Notes: a model not told the origin generated them from the sequence alone. A stretch of 64,000 bases of DNA from Rhizobium sp. L43 (GCF_002531725.1 NZ_NWSQ01000035.1:1-64000), one strand, 5' to 3'; counted from the stretch's first letter, positions 51,307-60,524 are shown. Numbers and translations are program-made.

Positions 51307-51720
51307 TCAGCCCTTGCGGAAGCGGGCAATCGCGCTGCGTTCGATCGCCGCGCAGGTGAGCTTGTCCAAGCCGAGCCGGTCGCGCAGCAGGCTGAGCAGC
51401 CTGAGCTCCTCCGCCTTGACCGAAAGATCGGCGGAAGCGACTTCGACGGCCAGCGCATAGGCCGTGTCGTAGAGTTTTGCCGGCAGAGTGTCGCGCACGG
51501 TTTCGAGAACGACGTCGAGACCTTCCGGGCCGGCCAGCAGCGAGGCGCAGTCGCGCGCCACCGAAATCAGCTTGTCGTCGTCGAAATCCCGGAAGACGGG
51601 CAGGAATCCGATCAGCTGGCCGATCCTTTCCATCTCCCGGTCGTTCATCGTGCTGTCGACGGCGGAGGCCATCACCATCACGTAGATCAGCGCGTCATGG
51701 GCGGAAAGCGGCTTGTTCAT
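51307..51720 (-). CDS. TerB-like (tellurite resistance TerB fold) protein
   Basis: 137 residues. ALIYVMVMASAVDSTMNDREMERIGQLI (about 10-37) and DTAYALAVEVASADLSVKAEELRLLSLLRDRLGLD (about 88-122) are the two metal-binding halves of a TerB-like fold, each with a D-x-x-(V/L)-x2-x-E pattern. Stand-alone members are common in Rhizobiales; tellurite resistance is not implied. Confidence 0.85.
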   Translation of the reverse strand: MNKPLSAHDALIYVMVMASAVDSTMNDREMERIGQLIGFLPVFRDFDDDKLISVARDCASLLAGPEGLDVVLETVRDTLPAKLYDTAYALAVEVASADLSVKAEELRLLSLLRDRLGLDKLTCAAIERSAIARFRKG

Positions 51721-51802
51721 CTCTGATTCCTTTTTCGATCAGCCCAGAGTAGGAATTGGCAGCCGGCATTACAAGGGATCGGCTCCCTGTCAAGGCCGCC
51801 GG

Positions 51803-52510
51803 TTATCTCCGGCGCGGGTCGTCGCCGTAAACGCCTTTTCCCGCCTGCCTGGCGGTCTCGGCGGCCGATGCAAGCGGCGAACCCGCCGCCGCTTCCGCCC
51901 AGCCGTTTTCGATGAGCCATGCGCCGAGATCCTGCGGGCCGAGCCGGCAGCTTGCCGACATGGTCCCCTTCCATTCCGCGGTATCGAGATCGCAGCTGAC
52001 GCTGCGGTTGCGCAGCAGCTGGCGCAGCGCCGTCTTCGCCATCATGCCGCAGGGCCATTGCCGGCCCGCCGGCCCGCAGATTTTATCGGCGGCCGTCGGA
52101 ATGACGCCGGCAAGCTGAAGCCGGCGCTCGCCGAACGAAAGAACGCCGGCATTTTCGACCGCCGGCCGTGCCAGCTCCACCGGCTTTTTCGCGGCCGGAT
52201 CTGCCGCTTGCCGGGTGGCGGTTTGGGCTTGCTGATTGACATCGGCGAGTTTGGGCACCGTGCCCTCAGATGGCGCGGGGGAGGGCGGAGGCGCCGGTTC
52301 CGCCGAGCCGGCGATCCTTTCGGCTTGTTCGTCCGATATCGCGGGTTCGCTCGGCTCAGGAGCCGCAACCGCGGCGGCGCTTGCCGTCTCCTCCGTGGAT
52401 AGCGTCTCGTCGCCGGCGGTGCCGCCGCGAAGCCTGGTTTCGCCGGCCAGCAGCAGGCCGGCCACCACCGCCATCCCGATGAGACCTGTAAAGACGGCGG
52501 CAGGGCGCAT
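51803..52510 (-). CDS. Membrane-anchored SNase-like protein, probably non-catalytic
   Basis: 235 residues from the ATG at 52510. A TM or signal segment lies at about 5-27 (VFTGLIGMAVVAGLLLAG), followed by a Pro/Ala/Glu-rich linker to about 120. The C-terminal domain (125-235) has LSFGERRLQLAGVIPT, AKTALRQLLRNRSVSCDLDTAEWKG..SASCRLGPQDLGAWLIENGWAEAA, the layout of SNase-like folds. The catalytic Asp/Glu/Arg set is not evident. Twelve bp downstream of the S24 repressor gene on the same strand. Confidence 0.75.
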   Translation of the reverse strand: MRPAAVFTGLIGMAVVAGLLLAGETRLRGGTAGDETLSTEETASAAAVAAPEPSEPAISDEQAERIAGSAEPAPPPSPAPSEGTVPKLADVNQQAQTATRQAADPAAKKPVELARPAVENAGVLSFGERRLQLAGVIPTAADKICGPAGRQWPCGMMAKTALRQLLRNRSVSCDLDTAEWKGTMSASCRLGPQDLGAWLIENGWAEAAAGSPLASAAETARQAGKGVYGDDPRRR

Positions 52511-52521
52511 GGAATATCTTC

Positions 52522-53199
52522 CTATTGACTGGCCCAGATGATGCGGGCGATCCAATCGACATCGGAAAGCTCGAGCGTGCGGTTGGGATGGTCGGGATTG
52601 AGCGACAGCAGCTCGATCGACCGTGGACTCTGGCGCAGCAGCACCTTGGCCATCACCTCGCCCTCGCGTGTTCTGACCACGACGCGGTCGTTGCGACGCA
52701 CCTGCGCCGCCGGTTCGACGATCAGCACGTCGCCGTCGCGATAGAGCGGCATCATGCTTTCGCCCTGCACCTCTAGCGCATAGACGCCTGATTTCTGCGA
52801 CGGGGCTGTCGGAAATTCCACCACGTCCCAGCCCTGGCCGGCCGGAAAGCCGCCATCGTCGAAGAAGCCGCCGGCGCCGGCCTGGGCGAAGCCGAGCAAC
52901 GGAATCGAGCTGCCCTGCGCCGGAACAGCGCCATCAGGCTGTTCGGCCCCTTGTCCGAAAGCCGCGGCGCCCGGCCGCAGGAAGGCAAGAAACTGCTCCA
53001 TGCTCGCCCCCGTCGCGTCGAGCACCTTGGCGATCGATTCCGTCGAGGGCCAGCGCAGCCGCCCATCGGCGGAAAGCCGTTTCGACTTGTTGAAGGAGGT
53101 AGGGTCGAGACCGGCGCGCCGTGCAAGACCGGATGGCGTCAGCGCGTGCCGTTCGGCAAGCCTGTCGATCGCCCCCCAGATCTGCTCGTGTGACAGCAT
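52522..53199 (-). CDS. S24-family (LexA/CI-like) repressor-peptidase
   Basis: 225 residues. The N-terminal HTH (about 1-70: IWGAIDRLAERHALTPSGLARRAGLDPTSFNKSKR) is a CI-type fold rather than the LexA winged helix. The C-terminal S24 peptidase (about 130-225) has the catalytic Ser in VQGESMMPLYRDGD and the Lys in GEVMAKVLLR. The usual Ala-Gly cleavage site could be in GFAQAGAGGFF (about 103-113). It probably represses targets until self-cleavage is stimulated. It is the first gene of a pair with the SNase-like protein. Confidence 0.88.
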   Translation of the reverse strand: MLSHEQIWGAIDRLAERHALTPSGLARRAGLDPTSFNKSKRLSADGRLRWPSTESIAKVLDATGASMEQFLAFLRPGAAAFGQGAEQPDGAVPAQGSSIPLLGFAQAGAGGFFDDGGFPAGQGWDVVEFPTAPSQKSGVYALEVQGESMMPLYRDGDVLIVEPAAQVRRNDRVVVRTREGEVMAKVLLRQSPRSIELLSLNPDHPNRTLELSDVDWIARIIWASQ

Positions 53200-53344
53200 A
53201 TGCGCCCGATCCCGGCGGCTCGTGCATGCCGCGCTTCAGGGCCGAATATTAACCGACCGTACCGGCTGAGTAAAGGCCAAAAGAGGAATAAAATCCTGCC
53301 CTTAGCCGCAGGCCGAGATCGGATGCGATTTTCCGGCCGGGCGT

Positions 53345-53992
53345 TCAGGCAACCATTGCCATGTTGATCTTGCCGAGCTGGATGACCGCCTGCGTGCGGC
53401 TGTCGACATCGAGTTTCAAGAGGATCGCCGAGACATGCGCCTTGATCGTCGCCTCGGAGACGCCGAGCTCGTAGGCGATCTGCTTGTTCAGCAGCCCTTC
53501 GGCAAGCATGGTCAGCACCCGGCTCTGCTGCGGCGTCAGCGTATGCAGGCGGCGGATCAGGTCGGCGACATCCGGATCCTGCTCCTGGCCGTCGCGATAG
53601 CTCTCCGGCGTGGCGATATCGCCGGCCAGCACCGTCTGGATGCTGCGGCGAATATCGTCGATGCCGGAGGATTTGGAAATGAAGCCGGAAGCGCCGAGTT
53701 CCAGCGCCCGGCGGATCGTCGTCGCATCGTCGCTGGCCGAGACGATGACGATCGGCAGGCTGGCGAATTCGGAGCGCAGCGCCATCAGGCCGGAAAAACC
53801 GCTGACGCCGGGCATGGCGAGATCGAGCAGCATCAGGTCGGCATCCGCATGGGCGCCGGCGGCCCGGCGCGCGGCAGCAAAATCGCCGGCCTCGATAATC
53901 GACTGCCGGCCTTCCATGCCGATAACAGCCTGGCGCAGCGCGTCGCGGAAAAGCGGATGATCGTCGGCAATGATGATGGTCTGTTCGTGCAT
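53345..53992 (-). CDS. NarL/LuxR-type response regulator
   Basis: 215 residues. Receiver domain: acidic DDHPLFRDAL (about 9-10), phosphoacceptor Asp in DADLMLLDLAMPG (about 57), Ser/Thr in IVIVSASDD, Lys in ASGFISKSSGI. LuxR-type HTH at about 148-212: LTPQQSRVLTMLAEGLLNKQIAYELGVSEATIKAHVSAILLKLDVDSRTQAVIQLGKI. No partner kinase is adjacent. Confidence 0.93.
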   Translation of the reverse strand: MHEQTIIIADDHPLFRDALRQAVIGMEGRQSIIEAGDFAAARRAAGAHADADLMLLDLAMPGVSGFSGLMALRSEFASLPIVIVSASDDATTIRRALELGASGFISKSSGIDDIRRSIQTVLAGDIATPESYRDGQEQDPDVADLIRRLHTLTPQQSRVLTMLAEGLLNKQIAYELGVSEATIKAHVSAILLKLDVDSRTQAVIQLGKINMAMVA

Positions 53993-54084
53993 CGAAAACT
54001 CCCTCCCAAGAGCCCGATCATGCCGGCACGCGACGCCGTCCCTCCGCGTTGCATGCCGGTTTGTTGGTATAAGACTATATCAGA

Positions 54085-54483
54085 TCAGGTCTTCTGCGGA
54101 AGGGGATTGGTGTTTTCCTCGGCCTGGAACTCCTTCACCATCCCCATGAAACTCTTCATCATCCGCTCCATGATGCTGATCGAACGCTCGACCTCGGCAT
54201 CGCTCGGCAGTGCCCGCTGGATGACGCCGCCTTGTTCCAGCTTCGTCACCCGCTCGGAAAGCCGGTCGAGTTCGTCCTCATAGGCCGCCCGTTCGTCGGC
54301 CGCCATCCGGCAGACGAGGGCGCCGTCCTTGTCCTGGCAGATCGACATCGCCCCGGTCTGCCGGTCGAGCCGGACGAAATGGTCGCCGCTCTTTTCCAAC
54401 TGGAAGCGGCCCGCCTCGGCTTCCGCGGCTGCGGCCGCCAACGGCAGGAGAATAGCGCCAAGTGTGAGAACCAAAATCTTCAT
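54085..54483 (-). CDS. Periplasmic hypothetical protein with coiled segment
   Basis: 132 residues from the ATG at 54483 after GGAGGATGAGACG. Signal peptide about 1-22 (MKILVLTLGAILLPLAAAAAEA). The mature part has FQLEKSGDHFVRLDRQTGAMSICQDKDGALVCRMAADERAAYEDELDRLSERVTKLEQ, with two Cys likely disulphide-bonded, a short coiled coil, and a Met-rich helix (SISIMERMMKSFMGMVKEFQ). Conserved in Rhizobiales; unknown function. Confidence 0.78.
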   Translation of the reverse strand: MKILVLTLGAILLPLAAAAAEAEAGRFQLEKSGDHFVRLDRQTGAMSICQDKDGALVCRMAADERAAYEDELDRLSERVTKLEQGGVIQRALPSDAEVERSISIMERMMKSFMGMVKEFQAEENTNPLPQKT

Positions 54484-54601
54484 CGTCTCATCCTCCGGAT
54501 TTTCTTTCTGCCAGTCCCGTTTTTCGCGCCGGGGCGTGGACATCGCCGCCTCTTTCCGGCAAAGCCCTCGTGACCCAAGGACCAGCAATCGCGAGGCCAT
54601 G

Positions 54602-54955
54602 ATGAGCGTGACACCGACCCTTTACAAGATCGTGACGGAAACGCTTTGGCAGCAAGCCAGACAAACCGGCATTTTTCATGGCGCCGGCATCGATCTCAAG
54701 GATGGCTTCATTCATTTCTCGACGGCAGACCAGGTGAAGCAGACTGCCGCCCTGCATTTTGCCGGCCAGTCCGGCCTGCTGCTGATTGCTGTTGATGGCA
54801 GCGGCTTCGGTGACAAGCTGGTGTTCGAGCCCTCGCGCGGCGGCGATCTCTTCCCGCATCTCTTCGCCGATCTGCCGCTGGCGGCTGTGCTCTGGGAGGC
54901 GGCGCTGCCGCTCGACGAAGCCGGCGCCCATGTCTTCCCGGAGCTTACGCCATGA
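54602..54955 (+). CDS. DUF952 family protein
   Basis: 117 residues (another ATG at 54599). Matches DUF952: LYKIVTETLWQQARQTGIFHGAGIDLKDGFIHFSTADQVKQTAALHF, LLLIAVDGSGFGDKLVFEPSRGGDLFPHLFADLPLAAVLWEAALPLD. The FIHFST element is the family signature. Its stop overlaps the pyrD start by 4 bp (ATGA), so the two are co-translated, an order repeated in many alphaproteobacteria. Function unknown. Confidence 0.9.
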   Translation: MSVTPTLYKIVTETLWQQARQTGIFHGAGIDLKDGFIHFSTADQVKQTAALHFAGQSGLLLIAVDGSGFGDKLVFEPSRGGDLFPHLFADLPLAAVLWEAALPLDEAGAHVFPELTP

Positions 54956-56040
54956 TTGATCCCTTCAAGCGTCTCGCCCGCAAGGGTCTCTTCCTGTTCG
55001 ATCCGGAAACGGCGCACGGCATGTCGATCGCCGCGCTGAAATCCGGCCTCGTGCCGGCCTGTCAGATTACACCCGATCCGCGCCTGCGCCAGACCGTCGC
55101 CGGCCTTACGTTCGACAATCCGCTCGGCATGGCTGCCGGCTACGACAAGAATGCCGAGGTGCCGGAGGCGCTGCTGAAGCTCGGTTTCGGCTTTACCGAG
55201 ATCGGCACGGTGACGCCGAAACCGCAATCCGGCAATCCCCGCCCGCGTATCTTCCGCCTGGTGGAGGATGAAGGCGTGATCAATCGCCTCGGCTTCAACA
55301 ATGAAGGCCATGAGGCCGCCTTCGGGCGCCTGGTTGCGCTCACGGGCGGCGGCATGATCGGCGTCAATATCGGCGCCAACAAGGATAGCGAGGATCGCAT
55401 CGCCGATTATGTCGCCGGGATCCGCCGCTTTTATTCCGTCGCCCGCTATTTCACCGCCAACATTTCCTCGCCGAACACGCCGGGCCTGCGCGACCTGCAG
55501 GCGCGCGAAAGCCTGGCGGCGCTGCTGTCATCCGTGCTTGCGGCGCGCGACGAGATGGCGGCGACAACAGGTCGGAAGATCCCGGTCTTCCTGAAGATCG
55601 CCCCCGATCTGACCGAGGAAGGCATGGGCGATATCGCCGCCGAGGCGCTCTCGCACGCGCTGGATGGGCTGATCGTCTCCAACACCACGCTGTCGCGCGA
55701 CGGCCTTAAGGATCAGCGCCAGGCGAAGGAGGCGGGCGGCCTTTCCGGCGTGCCGCTATTCGAAAAGTCGACGGCGGTGCTTGCCCGGATGCGCAAGCGC
55801 GTCGGTCCCGATCTGCCGATCATCGGCGTTGGCGGCGTCTCCTCGGCCGAAACCGCGCTGGAAAAGATCCGGGCGGGCGCCGATCTCGTCCAGCTCTATT
55901 CCTGCATGGTCTATGAAGGCCCGGGCCTCGCCGGCGACATCGTCCGCGGCCTGTCGAAACTGCTGGACCGCGAAAAGGCCGGCTCGATCCGCGACCTGCG
56001 CGATACCAGGCTGGATTATTGGGCGGCGCGGAAGGTCTGA
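54952..56040 (+). CDS. pyrD: Dihydroorotate dehydrogenase (quinone)
   Basis: 362 residues, class 2 DHODH. An N-terminal amphipathic extension (1-40, RLARKGLFLFDPETAHGMSIAAL) for membrane binding is present. FMN/active-site motifs: NPLGMAAGYDKNAEVPEALLKLGFGFTEIGTVTPKPQSGNPRPRIFRL, NISSPNTPGLRDLQ (base Ser), NTTLSRDG, GVGGVSSAETALEKIRAGADLVQLYSCMVYEGPG. Oxidises dihydroorotate with ubiquinone in pyrimidine synthesis. Its last 25 bp overlap the convergent MATE gene. Confidence 0.96.
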   Translation: MIDPFKRLARKGLFLFDPETAHGMSIAALKSGLVPACQITPDPRLRQTVAGLTFDNPLGMAAGYDKNAEVPEALLKLGFGFTEIGTVTPKPQSGNPRPRIFRLVEDEGVINRLGFNNEGHEAAFGRLVALTGGGMIGVNIGANKDSEDRIADYVAGIRRFYSVARYFTANISSPNTPGLRDLQARESLAALLSSVLAARDEMAATTGRKIPVFLKIAPDLTEEGMGDIAAEALSHALDGLIVSNTTLSRDGLKDQRQAKEAGGLSGVPLFEKSTAVLARMRKRVGPDLPIIGVGGVSSAETALEKIRAGADLVQLYSCMVYEGPGLAGDIVRGLSKLLDREKAGSIRDLRDTRLDYWAARKV

Positions 56041-57362
56041 TCGGCCTGCTGCTTGACCAGCATCGCCAGCAAGACGCCGCGGAAGAGCAAGAAGGCGTTC
56101 ATCGCCAGCCACAGGCCGTGATTGCCGAAGAGCGGCACGAAGACCGCGAGCATCAGGAGATAGCCGGCAAAGGACATCAGCATCCGGTTGCGCATCTCGG
56201 CCGACCATGTCGCGCCGATGAAGACCCCGTCCATCAGGAAGGCGAGCGCGCCGGTCAGCCCGGTCACCGCCGCCCAGGGCAGATAGGTTTCGGCCGCCTG
56301 CCGGACTTCGGGCGAGGTCGTCAGCACCGAGATCAGCCAGGGTCCGGCGAGGAAGAAGAAGGCGGAACCGATCGCCGCCAGCCCGAAGGACCACAGGGTC
56401 GTAAGCTTCAGCCCGCGATCGAAGGCCGGCCGGTAGTGCGCGCCGATCGCCCGGCCGATGATCTGTTCGGCGGCATTGGCAAGCCCGTCGAGATAATAGC
56501 CCGACAGCAGGAAGAAATTCATCACCACGGCATTGGCAGCCAGCGTCACCGCGCCGAAGCCGGTGCCGATCCGCGTCATGATGGTGAAGGCGCCGATCAG
56601 CACGAAGGTGCGGATCAGGATGTCGCGGTTGAGCGCGAAAAGCTCGGCCAGCCGATGCCTGGAAAAGATCTCCGCCCATGCCGGCCGCTCTGCCTTGTTA
56701 AAGCCCCTGAACACGATGAAAAGCCCGGCGAGCGCGCCGACCGTTTCGCCGGCCATCGTTCCCCAGGCGACCCCCGCCACACCCCAATCGAGCGTCAGGC
56801 CGAGATAGATGGAAAGCAGGATGTTGATGCCGTTGATAACAGCCTGCAGCAGCAGCCCGACATTGCCCTGTCCCCGCCCGAGCACGAAGCCGAGGATGGC
56901 GTAATTGGCAAGCGCTGCGGGTGCTGCCAGCATGCGGATCGAGAAATAGGTGCTGGTCGCCTCGGCGATCGCTCCTTCCGCCCCCATCAGCGTCAAGCCC
57001 GCCGCCATCAGCAGCGGCGAAAGACAGAGCAGCGCCAGCCCGCAGCCGAGCGCCGAAATCAGCGCCCTGGAGAAGACCGCCTGCTGCTCGTGCTGGTCGC
57101 GCCGGCCGTAAGCCTGCGCCGTCAGCCCTGTCGTCGAAGCGCGCAGGAAGTTGAAGCTGCCGAGGATGAGATCGAACAGCATCGCGCCGATCGCCAGCCC
57201 CGCAAGCGCCTCCGCATTGCCCATCCGGCCGACGACGGCGGTGTTCGTCAGCCCGAGCAGCGGCGTCGTCATGAAGCCGAGCGTCATCGGAAGCGCGATC
57301 GACAGCACCAGCCGGTGCGTCACGTCGAAAGCGAGCCTGTTATCGTCGATCCTGCTATCCAT
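56016..57362 (-). CDS. MATE-family efflux transporter (DinF-like)
   Basis: 448 residues from the ATG at 57362 (MDSRIDDNRLAF); the longer frame to 57530 is not conserved. About 12 TM helices. The N-lobe starts VLSIALPMTLGFMTTPLLGLTNTAVVGRMGNAEALAGLAIGAMLFDLI, and FNFLRASTTGLTAQAYGRRD follows, typical of the DinF branch. Exports cationic drugs or metabolites in exchange for H+ or Na+. Alone, convergent with pyrD with a 25-bp overlap. Confidence 0.92.
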   Translation of the reverse strand: MDSRIDDNRLAFDVTHRLVLSIALPMTLGFMTTPLLGLTNTAVVGRMGNAEALAGLAIGAMLFDLILGSFNFLRASTTGLTAQAYGRRDQHEQQAVFSRALISALGCGLALLCLSPLLMAAGLTLMGAEGAIAEATSTYFSIRMLAAPAALANYAILGFVLGRGQGNVGLLLQAVINGINILLSIYLGLTLDWGVAGVAWGTMAGETVGALAGLFIVFRGFNKAERPAWAEIFSRHRLAELFALNRDILIRTFVLIGAFTIMTRIGTGFGAVTLAANAVVMNFFLLSGYYLDGLANAAEQIIGRAIGAHYRPAFDRGLKLTTLWSFGLAAIGSAFFFLAGPWLISVLTTSPEVRQAAETYLPWAAVTGLTGALAFLMDGVFIGATWSAEMRNRMLMSFAGYLLMLAVFVPLFGNHGLWLAMNAFLLFRGVLLAMLVKQQADQTFRAAQ

Positions 57363-57450
57363 GCCTGCCTCGCCGTAACAGCGCCTGCGCGTCTTTGTGA
57401 GACGGGCTAAGGACGCTGTAACATTCTGAATTGCTGCAGGCGGAATCGCC

Positions 57451-57948
57451 TCAGCTGGAAAGCACCATGGCCCAATAGGGCAGGTTCCGGGAAGAGGCAT
57501 TATGGGCGACGGCGACGCCGAGGCCGTCATAACGGCCGAGCATGTTTTCCAGATGATGCGGCGAATTGATCCAGGCCGTCACCACGGCATCGACGCTCTG
57601 CTGGCCGGAGGCGATATTCTCGGCCGCCGGCAGCCGGACGCCGCTCGCCTTGACGCGTGCGCCGAAACTGTCGGTCATGCCGATCAGATGCGCCATCTTG
57701 CCGACGCTCGCCATGCGTTTGGCCTGGAACAGAGCGGCGGTGCTCGCCGCCGGGTCGACGATGAGCGGCGGCAGGCCGTTTTTGGCCCTGAGCTGGTTGA
57801 CGAGCGGCAGCACGCGCGCCGTCTCGTCCTCGCCGTCCGAAGGCGTGCCGGCGATCCGCGGGGTGGTGGTGCAGCCGGCGATGCCGGCGGCAAGCGCAAG
57901 TCCGGAAAGGCGCAGCAGGCCGCGCCGGGAAAGATCGATGGATGTCAT
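57451..57948 (-). CDS. CAP-domain (SCP/PR1) lipoprotein with Tat-like signal
   Basis: 165 residues from the ATG at 57948. The N-terminus MTSIDLSRRGLLRLSGLALAAGIAGC combines a twin-arginine motif (SRRGLL) with a lipobox (IAGC), so it may be exported by Tat and lipid-anchored. The CAP domain follows: VLPLVNQLRAKNGLPPLIVDPAASTAALFQAKRMASVGKMAHLI, NIASGQQSVDAVVTAWINSPHHLENML (CAP signature), GLGVAVAHN..YWAMVLSS. Two bp from the DUF6460 gene. Confidence 0.88.
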   Translation of the reverse strand: MTSIDLSRRGLLRLSGLALAAGIAGCTTTPRIAGTPSDGEDETARVLPLVNQLRAKNGLPPLIVDPAASTAALFQAKRMASVGKMAHLIGMTDSFGARVKASGVRLPAAENIASGQQSVDAVVTAWINSPHHLENMLGRYDGLGVAVAHNASSRNLPYWAMVLSS

Positions 57949-57949
57949 G

Positions 57950-58216
57950 TTACCGGCGGTAGCTGAAAAGACGAAGGATGACGAAGAGCGGAATGACGAT
58001 CGTCGCGCCGAGGAGCAGATAGTCGCCGACGCGCCCGAGGGCGGCAAAGCCGCGGTGCCAGATTTCCAGGATGAAGTCGCGGAACCCGTAGATGATATTC
58101 CACGGCGTCAGCCCGAACACAGTCATGACGAAACCGACGACCAGCGACACCACGATGAGTTTTATCAATGTGCGGCCGATTGAATCGCCGAGGAACCTGT
58201 TCGCCTGATCGGACAT
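57950..58216 (-). CDS. Small inner-membrane protein (DUF6460-like)
   Basis: 88 residues from the ATG at 58216 (MSDQANRFLGDSIGRTLIKL), preceded by AGGAGATGGCGT. TM1 at about 17-36 (LIKLIVVSLVVGFVMTVFGL), TM2 at about 65-84 (YLLLGATIVIPLFVILRLFS). The pattern GDSIGRTLIKLIVVSLVVGFVMTVFGLTPWNI is conserved in Rhizobiales small membrane proteins. Upstream partner of the CAP lipoprotein. Confidence 0.8.
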   Translation of the reverse strand: MSDQANRFLGDSIGRTLIKLIVVSLVVGFVMTVFGLTPWNIIYGFRDFILEIWHRGFAALGRVGDYLLLGATIVIPLFVILRLFSYRR

Positions 58217-58406
58217 ACGCCATCTCCTGTTTGCCCTTGGAATAAGGTCGCGGCCTTCAGCCCGCAAGCCCTTTCCGGAATTGGCCCCTAAGCCCCTTGC
58301 GGGCTTGGCCGATTCGCTCCCTTTGTGGCTGGGCCGCTTCGCCTCTGAAATAGGACTTGAGTTTTTTTGTGACCGCCGCCAAATGCGGACGAACCAAGGT
58401 CACCTT

Positions 58407-59339
58407 ATGCAGTCCCACCAGCTTTCCTCCGGCGACGTCATCGCCGACCGCCGCGCCGATTATGCCAGGATGCTCGAAGAGGGCGGTGAGCCGAACGCGG
58501 CCGCCGAACTGATGGAGCAGGCGCTCGAACTCGTGCCCGCCTGGGCCGCCGGCTGGTATCGCCTCGCCACCTATCGGGAAAAGGCGGGCAGGGCGGAGGC
58601 CGCGATCGAGGCCTATCGCAACACGCTTGCCCTCGATCCCGATGATATTTTCGGCGCAGCCCTCAAGCTCGCTCTTCTCGGCGATGTCGCCACGCCCGAC
58701 CAGCCGCCGAGCCGCTATGTCGAGCGCCTTTTCGACGATTATGCCGATCGTTTCGAATCGGCTCTTGTCGACAAACTCGACTACAGCGTTCCCCACAAGC
58801 TCGCAGCCCTCATCGCCTCCACCGGCAGGCGTTACGAACATGCCGTCGATCTCGGCTGCGGCACCGGCCTGCTCGGCCCGGAGATCCGTGACCGTGTCGC
58901 CCACCTCGAAGGTTTCGACCTCTCGCAGAATATGCTGGCCAAGGCCGTGGAGAAACAGGTCTATGACAGTCTCGCCCAGGCCGATCTCTCGCTCGCGCCC
59001 GATCTCTCCGGGCTCTTTGCTGGTGCCGTGCGCCATCGCGCCGATCTGGTGACGGCAGCCGATGTGCTGATGTATCTCGGCAATCTCGAGAGCGTGTTTG
59101 CCATCGTCGGAGAACTCGTTGCGCCAGGCGCCGATATCGCCTTTTCCGTCGAGGATGCCGGAGACGGCGATGGCTTCCATCTCGCCCCGTCGCTGCGTTA
59201 CGCCCATTCGGAAACCTATGTCAGCATGCTTCTTGCCCGCCACGGCTTCGAAATCCTTGGCACCGCCAAGTCGGTCATTCGCAAAGATGGCGGAAAACCG
59301 GTTGCGGGCATTCTGTTCCTTGCGCAGAAGCCCGCGTGA
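58407..59339 (+). CDS. TPR-linked SAM-dependent methyltransferase
   Basis: 310 residues from the ATG at 58407 after CCAAGGTCACCTT. The N-terminal 95 residues form two TPR-like repeats (DYARMLEEGGEPNAAAELMEQALELVPAWAAGWYRLATYREKAGRAEAAIEAYRNTLALDPDD). The class I methyltransferase part has AVDLGCGTGLLGPEIRD (SAM site, about 151-167), EGFDLSQNMLAKA, and DLVTAADVLMYLGNLESVFAIVGELVAPG. The arrangement matches TPR-domain methyltransferases of alphaproteobacteria; substrate unknown. Confidence 0.87.
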   Translation: MQSHQLSSGDVIADRRADYARMLEEGGEPNAAAELMEQALELVPAWAAGWYRLATYREKAGRAEAAIEAYRNTLALDPDDIFGAALKLALLGDVATPDQPPSRYVERLFDDYADRFESALVDKLDYSVPHKLAALIASTGRRYEHAVDLGCGTGLLGPEIRDRVAHLEGFDLSQNMLAKAVEKQVYDSLAQADLSLAPDLSGLFAGAVRHRADLVTAADVLMYLGNLESVFAIVGELVAPGADIAFSVEDAGDGDGFHLAPSLRYAHSETYVSMLLARHGFEILGTAKSVIRKDGGKPVAGILFLAQKPA

Positions 59340-59549
59340 GCGAACATTTCTTGCGATGTTTTTATAGGTCAGTATTGCTTACCTATTTCGCTTGATCGCC
59401 ATGACAAAAGGCTGATATTGCACTGATATCCGCAGAGAGCGCGGTGATAACACGCCGGGCCTTCCAGCTTATTTGACAGTCCAAATTTCATTGCCCTCGG
59501 CATTTCCCCGGAGGCGTTCGCGAACTCGTCTGCCGTGGAGATTGGCGAC

Positions 59550-60188
59550 ATGACACAGCTCATCAATGCTCTTGGCGGCGTCTGGAATACCAGTGCGACG
59601 CGCCACACCCCGATCGAAGACGTGCAGGGCATATTCTCCGGCAGCCTCGTCGCCGCTCTCGGCCTCTACGTGCTCGCCAGCGCCGGTCTTTTGACCGGCA
59701 GCACGGCCGGTGTGGCTTTCCTCCTGCATTATGCCTTCGGCGTCAATTTCGGCCTCGCCTTCTTCCTGCTCAACCTGCCGTTCTTCTATCTCTCGTGGAA
59801 GCGCCTCGGCATGGCCTTCACCATCAAGACCTTCATCGCCATCGGCCTGACCTCGGTGCTATCAGATGTCCAGTCGCGGTTCTTTTCCATTTCGAGCATT
59901 TATCCGGCCTGGGCGGCCCTGCTCGGCGGCCTGCTGCTCGGTTTCGGCCTGCTGGCGCTCTATCGCCACCGCGCCAGCCTCGGCGGCGTCGGCATTCTCG
60001 GTATTTACCTGCAGGAACGTTTCGGCATCCGCGCCGGCCTCGTCCAGCTCGCCATCGACCTGTGCGTGCTCGCCGCCGCCTTCTTCGTCACCACCCCGCC
60101 GGTCGTCTTCTATTCCGTGCTCGGCGCCATCGTCCTCAACCTCTTCGTCGCCATCAACCACCGCGCTGATCGCTACATCGCGCTGTAG
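59550..60188 (+). CDS. YitT family membrane protein (copy 1)
   Basis: 212 residues from the ATG at 59550; a GTG at 59535 gives five more. Five or six TM helices. It is paralogous to the protein at 62091-62723: shared blocks include HTPIEDVQGIFSGSLVAALGLYVLASAGLLTGSTAGVAFLLHYAFGVNFGLAFF, FKRLGMAFTIKTF-like, RHRASLGGVGILGIYLQERFGIRAGLVQL and NLFVAINHRADRYIAL. YitT proteins are inner-membrane proteins without a firmly established role. Confidence 0.9.
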   Translation: MTQLINALGGVWNTSATRHTPIEDVQGIFSGSLVAALGLYVLASAGLLTGSTAGVAFLLHYAFGVNFGLAFFLLNLPFFYLSWKRLGMAFTIKTFIAIGLTSVLSDVQSRFFSISSIYPAWAALLGGLLLGFGLLALYRHRASLGGVGILGIYLQERFGIRAGLVQLAIDLCVLAAAFFVTTPPVVFYSVLGAIVLNLFVAINHRADRYIAL

Positions 60189-60291
60189 ATCTAACCTTAC
60201 AAAACGGTAAGCCATTCTAAACAAATCGTAACTTGCCTGATACCAGCCCCGGCGCGACACTCCTCCCGCGCCGGATTTGATGAGGTGAGTT

Positions 60292-60459
60292 ATGTCAGAT
60301 TTGGAAAAACTTGTGAGACGCCGCATGCAGGAAGAATACGCCAAGGGCGCTTCCGCAGAGGAAATTACCAAAATCGTCCGCGACATATTCAACAGCATCG
60401 ACCTCTCGGACAATGGCTCTGACGCCGTTGCCGCACGGGCCGCTGCCGATCAGGATTGA
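60292..60459 (+). CDS. Small hypothetical protein
   Basis: 55 residues with GAGGTGAGTT before the ATG. It reads MSDLEKLVRRRMQEEYAKG, then ASAEEITKIVRDIFNSIDLSD and an Ala-rich tail. The helical, charged pattern and clear ribosome site support a real gene, although it is short. Function unknown. Confidence 0.65.
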   Translation: MSDLEKLVRRRMQEEYAKGASAEEITKIVRDIFNSIDLSDNGSDAVAARAAADQD

Positions 60460-60524
60460 TCCGATATTCGACCGACCCGAGATTTTCGGGTCGGTTACCA
60501 GGATACCATCCGTCACCGCGCCGA

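Noticed and set aside
51803..52510. An active thermonuclease
   Set aside because: The domain layout fits SNase, but the catalytic Asp/Glu/Arg motifs cannot be found.
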